From NCBI GenBank assembly GCA_002840685.1, contig PHBU01000002.1, positions 248,001-312,000 on the forward strand: a stretch of 64,000 bases of DNA, read 5' to 3'. Position 1 is the first letter of the stretch; every line of letters starts with the position of its first letter. Source of the DNA: Chloroflexi bacterium HGW-Chloroflexi-6 (GTDB lineage Bacteria > Chloroflexota > Anaerolineae > Anaerolineales > Villigracilaceae). The notes under the pieces were generated by a model, which made no database searches, was not told where the DNA came from, and saw only the letters and a program-made list of their open reading frames with translations. Positions 27,579 through 36,139 of this stretch are shown here, in pieces. Both the position numbers and the translations under genes were made by a program.

Positions 27579-28553
27579 ATGTCAGACACTTCTCCGACCC
27601 TCCTTATTGGTAATATCCCTGTCTATGGTGATGCGATCCTGGCTCCGATGGATGGCTATTCGGATTGGCCTTTCCGCTCGCTGTGCCGTTCGCTTGGCTC
27701 GGCGATGAGTTACACCGAATTCGTTAAATCGGAAGATATTGTGCATCTTTTCCGGCGAGTGCGCGCCAAAATGACTTATGAAGAGTCCGAGCGGCCTGTG
27801 ACCATCCAGATCTATGGCGACGACCCGCAGGTGATGCTTGAAGCGGCCCTCATCGCCCAGGATCTCGGCCCGGACATTATCGATGTCAATATGGGTTGCC
27901 CGGCCAAAACAGTCGTTCATCGCGGCTGTGGCGTAGGGCTGATGCGCACCCCGGAAAAAATCGGGCAGATTTTTGCGAAATTGACCGCCAGGTTGCGGAT
28001 TCCCGTTACCGGCAAGATGCGTCTGGGTTGGGATGATTGCCTCAGCTACCGTGAAGTTGCCCACATCGTTGAAGATAACGGTGCAGCGCTGATCGCTGTC
28101 CACGGGCGGACGAAGGATCAAGGTTATGGCGGCCAGGCCAATTGGGACGCGATCGCCGAGGTTAAATCGCTGGTCAAGATTCCGGTCATCGGCAATGGGG
28201 ATGTCAAGCGTGTCGCTGATGTTCAGCGCATCAAAGATTATACGGGCTGTGACGCAGTCATGATTGGGCGCGGGGCGATCGCCAACCCGTGGATTTTCTC
28301 AGGCATTGATCGCGAGAACGTTCCAGCCAAGCTGGTGCGTGAGACCATGCGCCAGCACTTGGAGAAAAATGTCGCTTTTTATGGCGAAGAAGATGGCGAG
28401 CGTCTGTTCCGGAAGCACGCCATGCACTACCTTGGCCTGCATTCGCTCGACCGTGAATCACGCAAGAACATTCTGCGCAAACGCCCGGCAGGCGAATACA
28501 TGGATATTTTGCACGCCATTGAAGCCCAAATGCAAACCGCCGCCCAAGCCTGA
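27579..28553 (+). CDS. dusB: tRNA-dihydrouridine synthase
   Basis: FMN-dependent enzyme that reduces specific uridines in the tRNA D-loop to dihydrouridine. The 324-residue protein has APMDGYSDWPFR at the start, the active-site segment NMGCPAKTVVHRGCGVGLM, KMRLGWDD, VHGRTKDQGYGGQANW, and IGNGDVK followed by DAVMIGRGAIANPWIF. Most like the bacterial DusB group by length and motifs, though the exact subfamily is not certain. Convergent with proC across a strong two-way terminator. No ribosome site is clear; a weak promoter-like element (TTGCAT, 17 bases, TAGAAA) ends ten bases before the ATG. Confidence 0.92.
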   Translation: MSDTSPTLLIGNIPVYGDAILAPMDGYSDWPFRSLCRSLGSAMSYTEFVKSEDIVHLFRRVRAKMTYEESERPVTIQIYGDDPQVMLEAALIAQDLGPDIIDVNMGCPAKTVVHRGCGVGLMRTPEKIGQIFAKLTARLRIPVTGKMRLGWDDCLSYREVAHIVEDNGAALIAVHGRTKDQGYGGQANWDAIAEVKSLVKIPVIGNGDVKRVADVQRIKDYTGCDAVMIGRGAIANPWIFSGIDRENVPAKLVRETMRQHLEKNVAFYGEEDGERLFRKHAMHYLGLHSLDRESRKNILRKRPAGEYMDILHAIEAQMQTAAQA

Positions 28554-28587
28554 CCGATGAGTGCTTGGCAGGGACAAAACAGCATAA

Positions 28588-28639
28588 TAAACAGTGAAGA
28601 GCGCCAGAAAATCATCCGACGCTCTTCACTGTTTATTTT
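28588..28639. terminator. bidirectional terminator between dus and proC
   Basis: TAAACAGTGAAGAGCG (28588-28603) and CGCTCTTCACTGTTTA (28620-28635) form a perfect 16-bp stem, flanked by a T-run on the plus strand and A/T on the other. It serves the convergent dus and proC genes. Confidence 0.85.
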
Positions 28640-28668
28640 AAAGTTGCCATGGTGGTGATTGGCCGAAT

Positions 28669-29529
28669 CTATTGCGCAGTACCCGATTCGGGTGGGTGAG
28701 TTGGCGCTTCTTTGCCGAGTTCGAGCGAGCGTTCGTAGGCAGCCCAGATGGCGCGCGAAACGGCAGTCCGGAATCCGGCTTTTTCGAGAAAGTACATCGC
28801 TTCGGCGGTGGTGCCGCCGGGCGAGGTGACCTGGTTGCGCAGGGCGGCAACGTGTGTATCGCCTTTCTGGTTCAGGTTTTCGTAATAGGCCACCGAGCCT
28901 TTAATGGTTTCTAGCACCAGTTTCTCGGAGATGCGCCGCGCAAAACCCATGTGGACCCCGGCATCGATCATCGCTTCCATGAACAGGAAAACGTAAGCCG
29001 GACCGGTGCCCGAAAGGGCGGTTGCCATATCGAGATAATTCTCATCATCGACTTCGACCTGTTCGCCCAGCGCGCCCAGGATGTTGCTGGCGGTCGCTTT
29101 TTGGTCTTCGTCGACCGCTTCAGATGCGATCCAGACCGTGATGCCGCGGCTGATCTGGGCGGGGGTATTCGGCATTGAGCGTACAACGGCCGGGTGGCCG
29201 AGCCCCTTGCTGATTTTTGAGATCTTGGCCCCGGCCACGATCGAAAGCACGAGCGCTTCCGGGCGGATGTGGCCTTTCAGGCCCTTGAGCACTTCGGCCA
29301 GACGCTGCGGTTTAACCGATAGGATGACCACATCGGCCTCGGCAACGGCCAGATTGTTTTCGGTGAAAGGCTGGGTGCCATATTTCTCGCTCAGTTCATC
29401 CACGCGTTCGGTACGGGCATCTGCGGTCAGCAGGTTTTCGGGGCGCGAAAGCCCCTGGCGTAGCAAACCTGCCAGCATGGCTTCTCCCATCGCGCCGGAA
29501 CCGATAAAGGCGATTTTCTTGGTCAGCAT
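28669..29529 (-). CDS. proC: pyrroline-5-carboxylate reductase
   Basis: Last step of proline synthesis, NAD(P)H-dependent reduction of pyrroline-5-carboxylate. The 286-residue protein begins KKIAFIGSGAMGEAMLAGLL (Rossmann motif); VILSVKPQRLAEVL, SMPNTPAQISRGITV, LSGTGPAYVFLFMEAMIDAGV and the signature RNQVTSPGGTTAEAMYFLEKAGF are all present. Start ATG 29529 has AAAGGAGAA upstream; the open frame goes back 11 more codons without family match. Ends with a short Glu/Pro-rich tail. ruvA lies upstream on the same strand, about 100 bases away. Confidence 0.95.
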   Translation of the reverse strand: MLTKKIAFIGSGAMGEAMLAGLLRQGLSRPENLLTADARTERVDELSEKYGTQPFTENNLAVAEADVVILSVKPQRLAEVLKGLKGHIRPEALVLSIVAGAKISKISKGLGHPAVVRSMPNTPAQISRGITVWIASEAVDEDQKATASNILGALGEQVEVDDENYLDMATALSGTGPAYVFLFMEAMIDAGVHMGFARRISEKLVLETIKGSVAYYENLNQKGDTHVAALRNQVTSPGGTTAEAMYFLEKAGFRTAVSRAIWAAYERSLELGKEAPTHPPESGTAQ

Positions 29530-29628
29530 GAATAAATTCTCCTTTGGCATGCCGGAGCTCAACGACAGCGGTCGTTGGATTTCAAAAGCCAGGGGACTTT
29601 TGACTCCGTTTTATTTTAAGAATGGGGA

Positions 29629-30207
29629 TTAGCGATTGAAATATCCCAGCGCCAACCGCAAACGTTCTTCAACTGCTCCCGGCGCATCTTTGGGGATGGC
29701 CTGGATGGCAGTCTGGGCTTCTACCACACTGTAGCCCAGGGAGGTCAGCGCGGCCAGGACCTCTGAGTCGGTGTCTGACATGCTCGCTACCCGCCCGAAA
29801 ACATCGGTCGGTTTCAGGCGATCCTGTAAGTACATAACGATTTTCTGGGCGGTCTTTTTGCCCACGCCGGGGACGCGGCTGAGCAATTCCGGTTCCTCGC
29901 TGAAAACGGCCCGTTGAACGGCATCCAGGCTTAGGGTGGCCAGCACCGAGAGCGCCACCTTCGGGCCAACCCCGTCCACGCCGAGCAGGGTCAGGAAGAG
30001 TTGGCGTTCCTCCGCATTTTCAAATCCATACAGTGAGAGTTCTGTTTCGCGCACGATCAGGTGCGTAAACAGGAAGGTTTTTTCGCCGACATTGAGCGAT
30101 TCAACCAGGCTTTTGGCGGCAAAAACGCGCAGACCTACACCGCCGACATCGACGATCAGGGCGTTATCTTCTTTGTGTTGGATTTCTCCATGAAGAGTGG
30201 CTATCAT
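29629..30207 (-). CDS. ruvA: Holliday junction DNA helicase subunit RuvA
   Basis: DNA-binding subunit of the RuvAB branch-migration complex. The 192 residues match the family: N-terminal OB fold (ATLHGEIQHKEDNALIVDVGGVGLRV), two helix-hairpin-helix motifs (LLGVDGVGPKVALSVL and LSRVPGVGKKTAQKIVMYL) and the C-terminal three-helix domain that contacts RuvB (SEVLAALTSLGYSVVEAQTAI). ruvB and ruvC are not in the window. On the coding strand TAAAAT lies six bases before the ATG, another possible leaderless start. Confidence 0.95.
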   Translation of the reverse strand: MIATLHGEIQHKEDNALIVDVGGVGLRVFAAKSLVESLNVGEKTFLFTHLIVRETELSLYGFENAEERQLFLTLLGVDGVGPKVALSVLATLSLDAVQRAVFSEEPELLSRVPGVGKKTAQKIVMYLQDRLKPTDVFGRVASMSDTDSEVLAALTSLGYSVVEAQTAIQAIPKDAPGAVEERLRLALGYFNR

Positions 30208-30234
30208 GGCTTGATTTTATCGCGTTTTTCAAAA

Positions 30235-30263
30235 TTGACTTGCCTGCTTTTCTGATGTAGACT
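30235..30263 (+). promoter_or_regulatory. sigma-70-type promoter for the MFS-MESH1 genes
   Basis: TTGACT (30235-30240), 17-base spacer, TAGACT (30258-30263), about 40 bases before ATG 30304. It lies in the spacer between the divergent ruvA and MFS genes. Confidence 0.65.
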
Positions 30264-30303
30264 TAGTTCAATATCCCTGACCCACATTCAAACTTTGAAA
30301 AAC

Positions 30304-31593
30304 ATGACATCTCACTCCTCACGTTACCGCTGGTTCGTTGTGTTTGTTTTCTTTGGCTTTATGCTCCTGCATCAGGTGGATAAGTTGTTGGTTGGCCCGC
30401 TGACCCCGAAAATTATCGAGGAATTTGGCATTACCAAGACCCAGATGGGAGCAGTTACTACTGGTGCGCTGGTGGTCGGGACGATCTTATACCCGATCTG
30501 GGGCTACTTGTATGACCGTTTCGCGCGTTCCAAGCTCTTGGCGCTGGCTTCGTTCATCTGGGGCGCGACAACCTGGCTGAGCGCGATTGTGCGCAGTTAC
30601 ACAGGTTTTATGGTAACGCGCGCATCGACCGGTATTGACGATTCATCGTACCCTGGTTTGTACTCACTGGTGGCTGATTATTTTGGCCCGAACATGCGCA
30701 GTAAAATCTACGGGCTTTTGCAGTTGACCGCGCCGATTGGCTATCTGCTTGGGATGATTTTGGCGCTGATGGTTGCGCCAGGCTTGGGATGGGGCTGGCG
30801 CAATGTATTTTATCTGACCGGTGGAATGGGAATCGTGCTTTCGGTTTTGATTTTCTTCGGGATCAAGGAAATGCCGCGCGGGCAGGCCGAACCGGAGTTC
30901 GAAGGCGCCCAGGAGATGCAAAAATTCGAGTTCAACTGGGCGGCGGCCAGGGATGTGTTTAAAAAACGCACCATGTGGTTTGTCTTCCTGCAGGGCTTTG
31001 CCGGGGTTTTCCCCTGGAACGTGATCACTTACTGGTTTTTTACTTATCTTGGCGAGGAACGCGGCTACGATGAGAGTGGAGTCTTGTTTACCATGGCGCC
31101 GGTCATTTTAGTGCTGGCGTTGGGGTATTTGATCGGCGGCGCAGCCGGCGACTGGTTGTTCAAGCGCACCCCCAAGGGACGCATCATCGTTTCAAGCGTG
31201 GGCGTCTTGATGGGGGCTTTGTTCCTGTTCCTGGCCATTCGCACCCCGATCGAGCAGACCACCACTTTCCTGGTTCTGATGTGTTTGACGGCGATTTTTA
31301 TGCCGTTTTCTTCCCCGAATGTGGTTTCAACGGTCTACGATGTGGTTGTGCCGGAAGTGCGCTCGACTGCCCAGTCAGTAGAGTATTTCATCGAGAACTT
31401 TGGCGCGGCGGCGGCCCCCTTGCTGGCAGGCATCATCGCCGACCAGACCGGCAGCCTGGCGACGGCCATTTTATTTATCTGCACGATCGCCTGGGCAGCC
31501 TGTTTTGTGATCTATCTGGGGGCGCTGTTCTTCATCGACAAGGATCACAATGACTTGCGCGCACTGATGGCAAAACGCGCGGCAACGAATTAA
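30304..31593 (+). CDS. MFS transporter, organophosphate/anion symporter-like
   Basis: Major facilitator carrier of about 429 residues with 12 membrane segments. [17 protein letters not shown] in helix 1 and [21 protein letters not shown] in the first cytosolic loop resemble the GlpT/UhpC and ACS (anion:cation symporter) groups. The central loop ([21 protein letters not shown]) is charged. ATG 30304 chosen; a TTG three codons upstream is also in frame and no ribosome site stands out. The MESH1-type gene follows after two bases, so the two are one transcript. Substrate unknown. Confidence 0.85.
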   Translation: MTSHSSRYRWFVVFVFFGFMLLHQVDKLLVGPLTPKIIEEFGITKTQMGAVTTGALVVGTILYPIWGYLYDRFARSKLLALASFIWGATTWLSAIVRSYTGFMVTRASTGIDDSSYPGLYSLVADYFGPNMRSKIYGLLQLTAPIGYLLGMILALMVAPGLGWGWRNVFYLTGGMGIVLSVLIFFGIKEMPRGQAEPEFEGAQEMQKFEFNWAAARDVFKKRTMWFVFLQGFAGVFPWNVITYWFFTYLGEERGYDESGVLFTMAPVILVLALGYLIGGAAGDWLFKRTPKGRIIVSSVGVLMGALFLFLAIRTPIEQTTTFLVLMCLTAIFMPFSSPNVVSTVYDVVVPEVRSTAQSVEYFIENFGAAAAPLLAGIIADQTGSLATAILFICTIAWAACFVIYLGALFFIDKDHNDLRALMAKRAATN

Positions 31594-31595
31594 TT

Positions 31596-32156
31596 ATGGC
31601 CGAAAATAACAACAACTTACCCGGAAGCCTGCTTCAGGCCATTCTATTTGCTGCTGAAAAGCATCGCGATCAGCGCCGCAAAGGAGCCAACCAGGCACCC
31701 TACATCAACCATCCGATTGCGGTGGCTGAGATTTTGTGGCGGGTGGGCGGCGTTCGGGATGAAGTGACCTTGCAGGCAGCCATTTTGCACGATACCGTTG
31801 AAGATACTGATACGACCCCCGAAGAGCTGGAAAGACTCTTCGGGGTGGAAGTGCGCGATGTGGTTATGGAGGCTACTGACGATAAATCTCTGCCCAAGGC
31901 AGAGCGCAAGCGATTGCAGATCGTGCATGCCCCGAGTCGGACGGTGCGGGCACGGGCGGTTAAAATCGCGGACAAAATTTCGAACCTGCGCGACATCATC
32001 CACACCCCGCCGCCCGATTGGAGTGAGGCGCGCATTCGCGAGTATGTGCTGTGGAGCGAGCGGGTTGTCAATGGCTTGCGCGGATTTCACCCTGCGCTCG
32101 AAGCTGCTTATGATGAAATATTGTCTGATGCCAAGCTGTCTCTGGGGTTTGATTGA
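31596..32156 (+). CDS. HD-domain (p)ppGpp hydrolase, MESH1-like
   Basis: Stand-alone small HD hydrolase of 186 residues, matching the hydrolase half of RelA/SpoT proteins and the SAH/MESH1 group that removes pyrophosphate from (p)ppGpp. Seen: [18 protein letters not shown] (nucleotide pocket; H39), [11 protein letters not shown] with the HD pair (H65, D66) and the downstream acidic pair, and [13 protein letters not shown] with a further metal-site Asp. No synthetase or ACT domain is attached. It is coupled to the MFS gene upstream (two-base gap), and its last 49 bases overlap the end of the opposing sensor kinase gene. MESH1 enzymes can also act as NADPH phosphatases. Confidence 0.9.
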   Translation: MAENNNNLPGSLLQAILFAAEKHRDQRRKGANQAPYINHPIAVAEILWRVGGVRDEVTLQAAILHDTVEDTDTTPEELERLFGVEVRDVVMEATDDKSLPKAERKRLQIVHAPSRTVRARAVKIADKISNLRDIIHTPPPDWSEARIREYVLWSERVVNGLRGFHPALEAAYDEILSDAKLSLGFD

Positions 32157-33988
32157 AGCTGTTGTTGATTTTTCGGGGGATGTATTCCTGAACCAAGTGT
32201 GAAGTAAAAGGTTGTGCCTTTTCCTTGCTCAGATTCGGCCCAAATTTTGCCCCCGTGGCGGCTGATGATGCGCTGGGAAATTGCCAGGCCAATGCCTGTC
32301 CCTTCAAATTCGCTGGCATGGTGCAGGCGCTGGAAAACACCAAATAATTTGTTGGAAAATTTCATATCGAAGCCCGCTCCGTTATCGCGCACAAAATAAA
32401 CGGTCTCGTTGTCTTTGATAAGCGAGTCGATTTTGATCTTGGCAGGACGGCTGTTACGACTGTATTTCACCGCGTTCGAGAGCAGGTTAACAAAAACCTG
32501 TTTGAGCAGGATGCGGTCGGCATTGCAGGGCGGCAGGTCTGAGCATTCATATTCGATCGATTGGGCTAACGACTCGGCTGCGACAGCTTGCCATGTTTCT
32601 GCGACCAAGGCATTTGTATCAATAGCCTGGCGATTGATTTCGGTGCGGCTGGTTCGGGAGAAAGCCAGCAGGCCATCGATTAGTGCCGCCATTTGGTTGG
32701 TGCCAGCGATGATCTTGCCCAAAAATGAGCGTGCCGTCGGAGGCATGTCTTCTGAAAAATCATCGAGCAGAATGTGGGAATAGCCGCCGATGGCGCGAAG
32801 CGGCGAGCGCAGATCGTGTGAGACTGTATAAGAAAAGGATTCGAGTTCTTTGTTTGCGGTTTCAAGCTCAATCGTGCGTTGGCGCACATGTTCTTCCAAC
32901 TGCGTGTTGAAGATGTGCAATTTTTCTTCGGCCAGCTTCTTTTCAAAGATGTTCTCGAACAAGATGCCGGCGCTGTCTTCAGTGAGTGGGAAAATTTTGA
33001 TATCGTATGCTTCGCTTAATTCCCCATCCGGGGTTTTTATCACGGATTCGATTTCGGCCGGAACACCGGTTTTTATGACTTCGTAACATTTTTGATCAAA
33101 GTTTTTGGTGCTGAATATGTTGCCAGCCTGGTTAATCGGTTGGCCTATGCTATCTTCGATAGCTTTCCCCGAGAATATCAGGGCTGCCGGGTTGGCGGCT
33201 GCAATTTGCAGGCAGGTTTTGTCGTGCAGGTTGCCAGCGCGCACAATGTACATGCCAACTTGCATCGTATTGACGATGTCTGCATATTGGCGAACGGTTG
33301 CCTCGGCTTGTTCGCGCTCGATGATCTCGCGCTGGAGTTGTGTGTTGGCTTCGAGCAGATCCTGAGTACGTTCTGCCACTCGCAGGTCGAGCCCCAGGTT
33401 CAGTTCGCGCAATTCTTTGATAGCGGTTTCCATTGCGTTTGCTGAGAGCCAGGAGAGCAGGGCCAGGAAGATAAAAGCAAAGTAAGGCAGCGGTTGGGGG
33501 ATAAGGTTGGCTGATAAGGCCAGCAGGTTCAATTCCAGAATGGTCAGGCCGGCAAAGATGAAGCTGAAATATGGCCTGACCAGTACGCTGGATAGCAAAA
33601 TGGGGATTGTGAATACGTATAGACTGCGTCCATCGATCAGTTGAACGGTTTCATCGCTAAAAGCAAAAGAAACCAGCAAAAAAAGCAAAAATACAAATCC
33701 GGCAATTCCATTGGAAAGTGCCCGATTCAGGGCGTAAAAGAAAATGTAGCCGGCCAATATTGCCAAAAGCCAGATGTATAACCAGGTATTCTCGCCTGCG
33801 ACCATGCCGAGTTCCTTGGCCCACAAGGCTTCTATTGCAATGATGAGTACCAGGGAGAGCAGGGTTAACAAAAACATGCCCAGCAGCATGATATTTAAAA
33901 GTCTGCGCCTGCGGGCATCGTCTGAATCGAGCGTTTTGACTTCAATGAGCGCGTTTAAGGTTTGGCGTATTCTGGTTTTAGAAACCAT
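32108..33988 (-). CDS. membrane sensor histidine kinase with PAS domain
   Basis: A 626-residue kinase. About six membrane helices fill residues 32-190, followed by a coiled coil (205-245), a PAS domain (about 248-365), a second coiled coil, HisKA with the phosphorylated His in [15 protein letters not shown] (about residue 407), and HATPase with [18 protein letters not shown] and EGTGIGLAI. The HisKA type is the phytochrome-like one (SHDLRSPL). No response regulator is adjacent, so the partner is elsewhere. The last 16 or so codons, a polar tail after the ATPase domain, overlap the convergent hydrolase gene by 49 bases. Confidence 0.92.
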   Translation of the reverse strand: MVSKTRIRQTLNALIEVKTLDSDDARRRRLLNIMLLGMFLLTLLSLVLIIAIEALWAKELGMVAGENTWLYIWLLAILAGYIFFYALNRALSNGIAGFVFLLFLLVSFAFSDETVQLIDGRSLYVFTIPILLSSVLVRPYFSFIFAGLTILELNLLALSANLIPQPLPYFAFIFLALLSWLSANAMETAIKELRELNLGLDLRVAERTQDLLEANTQLQREIIEREQAEATVRQYADIVNTMQVGMYIVRAGNLHDKTCLQIAAANPAALIFSGKAIEDSIGQPINQAGNIFSTKNFDQKCYEVIKTGVPAEIESVIKTPDGELSEAYDIKIFPLTEDSAGILFENIFEKKLAEEKLHIFNTQLEEHVRQRTIELETANKELESFSYTVSHDLRSPLRAIGGYSHILLDDFSEDMPPTARSFLGKIIAGTNQMAALIDGLLAFSRTSRTEINRQAIDTNALVAETWQAVAAESLAQSIEYECSDLPPCNADRILLKQVFVNLLSNAVKYSRNSRPAKIKIDSLIKDNETVYFVRDNGAGFDMKFSNKLFGVFQRLHHASEFEGTGIGLAISQRIISRHGGKIWAESEQGKGTTFYFTLGSGIHPPKNQQQLQSNPRDSLASDNISS

Positions 33989-34008
33989 TTAACCCCTTTG
34001 CGGTTTTT

Positions 34009-34710
34009 CTAAAAAAGCCACCAGCCGAGCAAAACGGCGGTCAGGGTCATGGTAATGTTATCCACATCTTTATGTGGCAGCGATTCGACCGCCATGCTCC
34101 CCAGCGCGATCACAGCCAGGGGCAGCAGGTACGAAGCCAGTGGAGCGGGGAAAATTCCCAGAGCAATATAAACCATCAGGATCAGCGCAGAAAGCCCAAA
34201 GCCGCCGATCAAAACACTCAAAGAACCGGCTGCGCTTTTTTCGGGAGACCAGGGCAGTCGCGCGGAGCGGATCCGACTCCCAACGATGTCGGCGATCCCG
34301 TCGCCGCCGCACATCATCATCAGCGCAACCATGCCTACAGGCGAATCCTTCCAGAAAAGGATGGTCAGCAGAACGAACATCACCCCATAATACAACGGCC
34401 CGCGCAAAATTTCACGCGGGTCGCCGGTACGCGACATAGCCTTGACCGATGCTTCATCCTTGACCACTCCCAGGCCGATCAGCGCAAACTGGACGGTGAT
34501 CAGCCCCGGCACAAGTGCAGCCAGATAACGATCGTACCACTCGCCGGGAAAGAGCAGCCAGCACAGCACGAAGATTGGGCCGGTGCCGATGTGGATCAGT
34601 TTGCGGCTCAGGCGACTCTCGACCAAACCGCGTTGGGCGGCAAAATCCATGGCGCGTAGCCAGGCGATTGCGGCGATGAGGGTCAAAATCATGGCGAGAA
34701 AAGAGTTCAT
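34009..34710 (-). CDS. phytol/dolichol kinase-like CTP-transferase family membrane protein
   Basis: A 233-residue membrane protein with about seven helices, related to the CTP-dependent prenyl-alcohol kinases (plant VTE5 phytol kinase, Sec59 dolichol kinase, and the CdsA-like fold). Signature stretches: LSRKLIHIGTGPIFVLCW near the start, MCGGDGIADIVGSRIRS, and PEKSAAGSLSVLIGG. In plants the reaction salvages phytol; in a bacterium the substrate could be another isoprenoid alcohol such as farnesol or geranylgeraniol, which is inference. Divergent from azlC with 64 bases between. A CTGGAG ribosome site is near the ATG. Confidence 0.82.
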   Translation of the reverse strand: MNSFLAMILTLIAAIAWLRAMDFAAQRGLVESRLSRKLIHIGTGPIFVLCWLLFPGEWYDRYLAALVPGLITVQFALIGLGVVKDEASVKAMSRTGDPREILRGPLYYGVMFVLLTILFWKDSPVGMVALMMMCGGDGIADIVGSRIRSARLPWSPEKSAAGSLSVLIGGFGLSALILMVYIALGIFPAPLASYLLPLAVIALGSMAVESLPHKDVDNITMTLTAVLLGWWLF

Positions 34711-34774
34711 GCGAGTCTCCAGAGCAATGATATGGCAACTATAGCATATTTGGAGCTATAATCGGCCAACATTT

Positions 34775-35458
34775 ATGCAAAATAGCCCTTCTTCTCAGTT
34801 CGTTTACGGCTTGCGCGCCGAATTGCCCATTTTGTTGGGGGTTGCGCCGTTTGGCATGATCTACGGCATCCTGGCGCTTGGTGCGGGGCTTTCACCATTG
34901 GCGGCCCAGGCCATGTCGGCGGTGGTTTTTGCCGGCTCATCGCAATTTATGCTGGTACAACTGATCGGGATGGGCGCGCCTGCGCTGGTGATGGTTTTGA
35001 CCGGATTTGTGATCAACCTGCGCCACGCACTGTATTCGGCCTCGATTGCGCCGCACACGCTTGGCTTGAATCTGGCCTGGAAGGGAATTTTATCTTACTT
35101 GCTGACGGATGAAGCCTATGCTGTCACCGTTCTCCATTACAACGCCGATAGCCCGGCAGAGCACAAGCACTGGTATTTTTTCGGCGCGGGGCTGACGCTC
35201 TGGACGGGCTGGCAGATTAGCACAGCGATTGGCATTTTCCTCGGGGCGCAAATCCCGGCTTCGTGGGGCTTGGATTTTACCCTGGCCTTGACCTTCATTG
35301 CCCTGGTCTTCCCGGTCATCCGCGACAGGCCAACCCTTCTGGCGGCGCTTGCGGCGGGGCTGACCTCCATCCTGGCTGCGGGACTACCCTATAAACTGGG
35401 TTTGGTGACTGCCGCCCTGGTGGGAATTCTGACTGGTCTGCTCGCGGAGCGCAAATGA
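34775..35458 (+). CDS. azlC: AzlC-type branched-chain amino acid exporter, large subunit
   Basis: AzlC/YgaZ family membrane protein, 227 residues, which with AzlD/YgaH exports branched-chain amino acids and analogues. Typical stretches are LPILLGVAPFGMIYGILAL, AGSSQFMLVQLIGMGA, and NLRHALYSASIAPH. A TATAAT hexamer (34757-34762) is 12 bases before the ATG. The stop overlaps the azlD start by four bases (ATGA), the usual coupling of the pair. Confidence 0.93.
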   Translation: MQNSPSSQFVYGLRAELPILLGVAPFGMIYGILALGAGLSPLAAQAMSAVVFAGSSQFMLVQLIGMGAPALVMVLTGFVINLRHALYSASIAPHTLGLNLAWKGILSYLLTDEAYAVTVLHYNADSPAEHKHWYFFGAGLTLWTGWQISTAIGIFLGAQIPASWGLDFTLALTFIALVFPVIRDRPTLLAALAAGLTSILAAGLPYKLGLVTAALVGILTGLLAERK

Positions 35459-35778
35459 ATAGCATCTGGCCAGTGATGTTCCTTTTGGGGGCGCTGACGT
35501 TCCTGACGCGCCTGTCGTTTATTGGCCTGTTTCATCGTTGGCGCACCCCTGATCTGGTCAAGCGCGCCTTGCGGTATGTACCGGTTGCTGCCCTGACGGC
35601 CATCATTGTGCCTGAAATGTTGATGGCTGATGGGATATTGAACTTAAGCCTGTTGAATCCGCGCTTGTTGGCCGGGCTGCTGGCGATCGGGGTCGCCATG
35701 CGCACCCGCAGCGTGACCTGGACGATTGCAGTGGGGATGGTCGCTTTCTGGCTATTCCGCTGGTTGTTCGGAGTGTAA
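35455..35778 (+). CDS. azlD: AzlD-type branched-chain amino acid exporter, small subunit
   Basis: A 107-residue membrane protein of the AzlD/YgaH family with four helices: LGALTFLTRLSFI, VKRALRYVPVAALTAIIVPEML and a C-terminal pair. Partner of AzlC just upstream, whose stop it overlaps by four bases. The small zinc-ribbon gene follows after about 60 bases. Confidence 0.9.
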   Translation: MNSIWPVMFLLGALTFLTRLSFIGLFHRWRTPDLVKRALRYVPVAALTAIIVPEMLMADGILNLSLLNPRLLAGLLAIGVAMRTRSVTWTIAVGMVAFWLFRWLFGV

Positions 35779-35838
35779 CTTTTATCACGATGAATTTTGG
35801 CAGAAGCGGGTATAGTTGGGGGCAAGGAGATTTATCCC

Positions 35839-36027
35839 ATGACCGAAAAAACCTGTTTGAACTGCAACCGCACTGCCGAGCTTATTCCGTTGATTTCACT
35901 TGAATATCGCGGTGTATCTTACGCCATTTGTCCGCAGTGTTTCCCTGTTCTGATCCATAAACCCCAAAACCTGGCCGGAAAATTGCCCGGTATTGAGAAT
36001 GTTGCCCCGGCAAACCACGAGCACTAA
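35839..36027 (+). CDS. small zinc-ribbon-like protein
   Basis: A 62-residue protein with two CxxC knuckles, CLNC near the N-terminus and CPQC about 30 residues later, which would bind one zinc ion. Between them lies a beta-rich ISLEYRGVSYAI. ATG 35839 is preceded by CAAGGAG at a good distance; an in-frame start 14 codons upstream has no such site. A TATAGT hexamer lies just before the ribosome site. A clear terminator follows. Function unknown; such proteins may be small regulators or chaperone-like factors. Confidence 0.7.
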   Translation: MTEKTCLNCNRTAELIPLISLEYRGVSYAICPQCFPVLIHKPQNLAGKLPGIENVAPANHEH

Positions 36028-36061
36028 TCCTGTTCTCAAGAGCCACCTGGCGCGGTCGCGC

Positions 36062-36105
36062 AAAACATGTCTTGCAATCTGGTATGATTGCGGGCATGTT
36101 TTTTT
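36062..36105 (+). terminator. intrinsic terminator
   Basis: AAAACATG (36062-36069) pairs with CATGTTTT at the other side, and an inner GCAATC/GATTGC continues the stem after a short wobble region, with a T-run to 36105. It closes the zinc-ribbon gene and stands 35 bases before murJ. Confidence 0.8.
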
Positions 36106-36139
36106 ATTGCCCCAGTCAGTTTGCCAAAGGAAAAACAGG

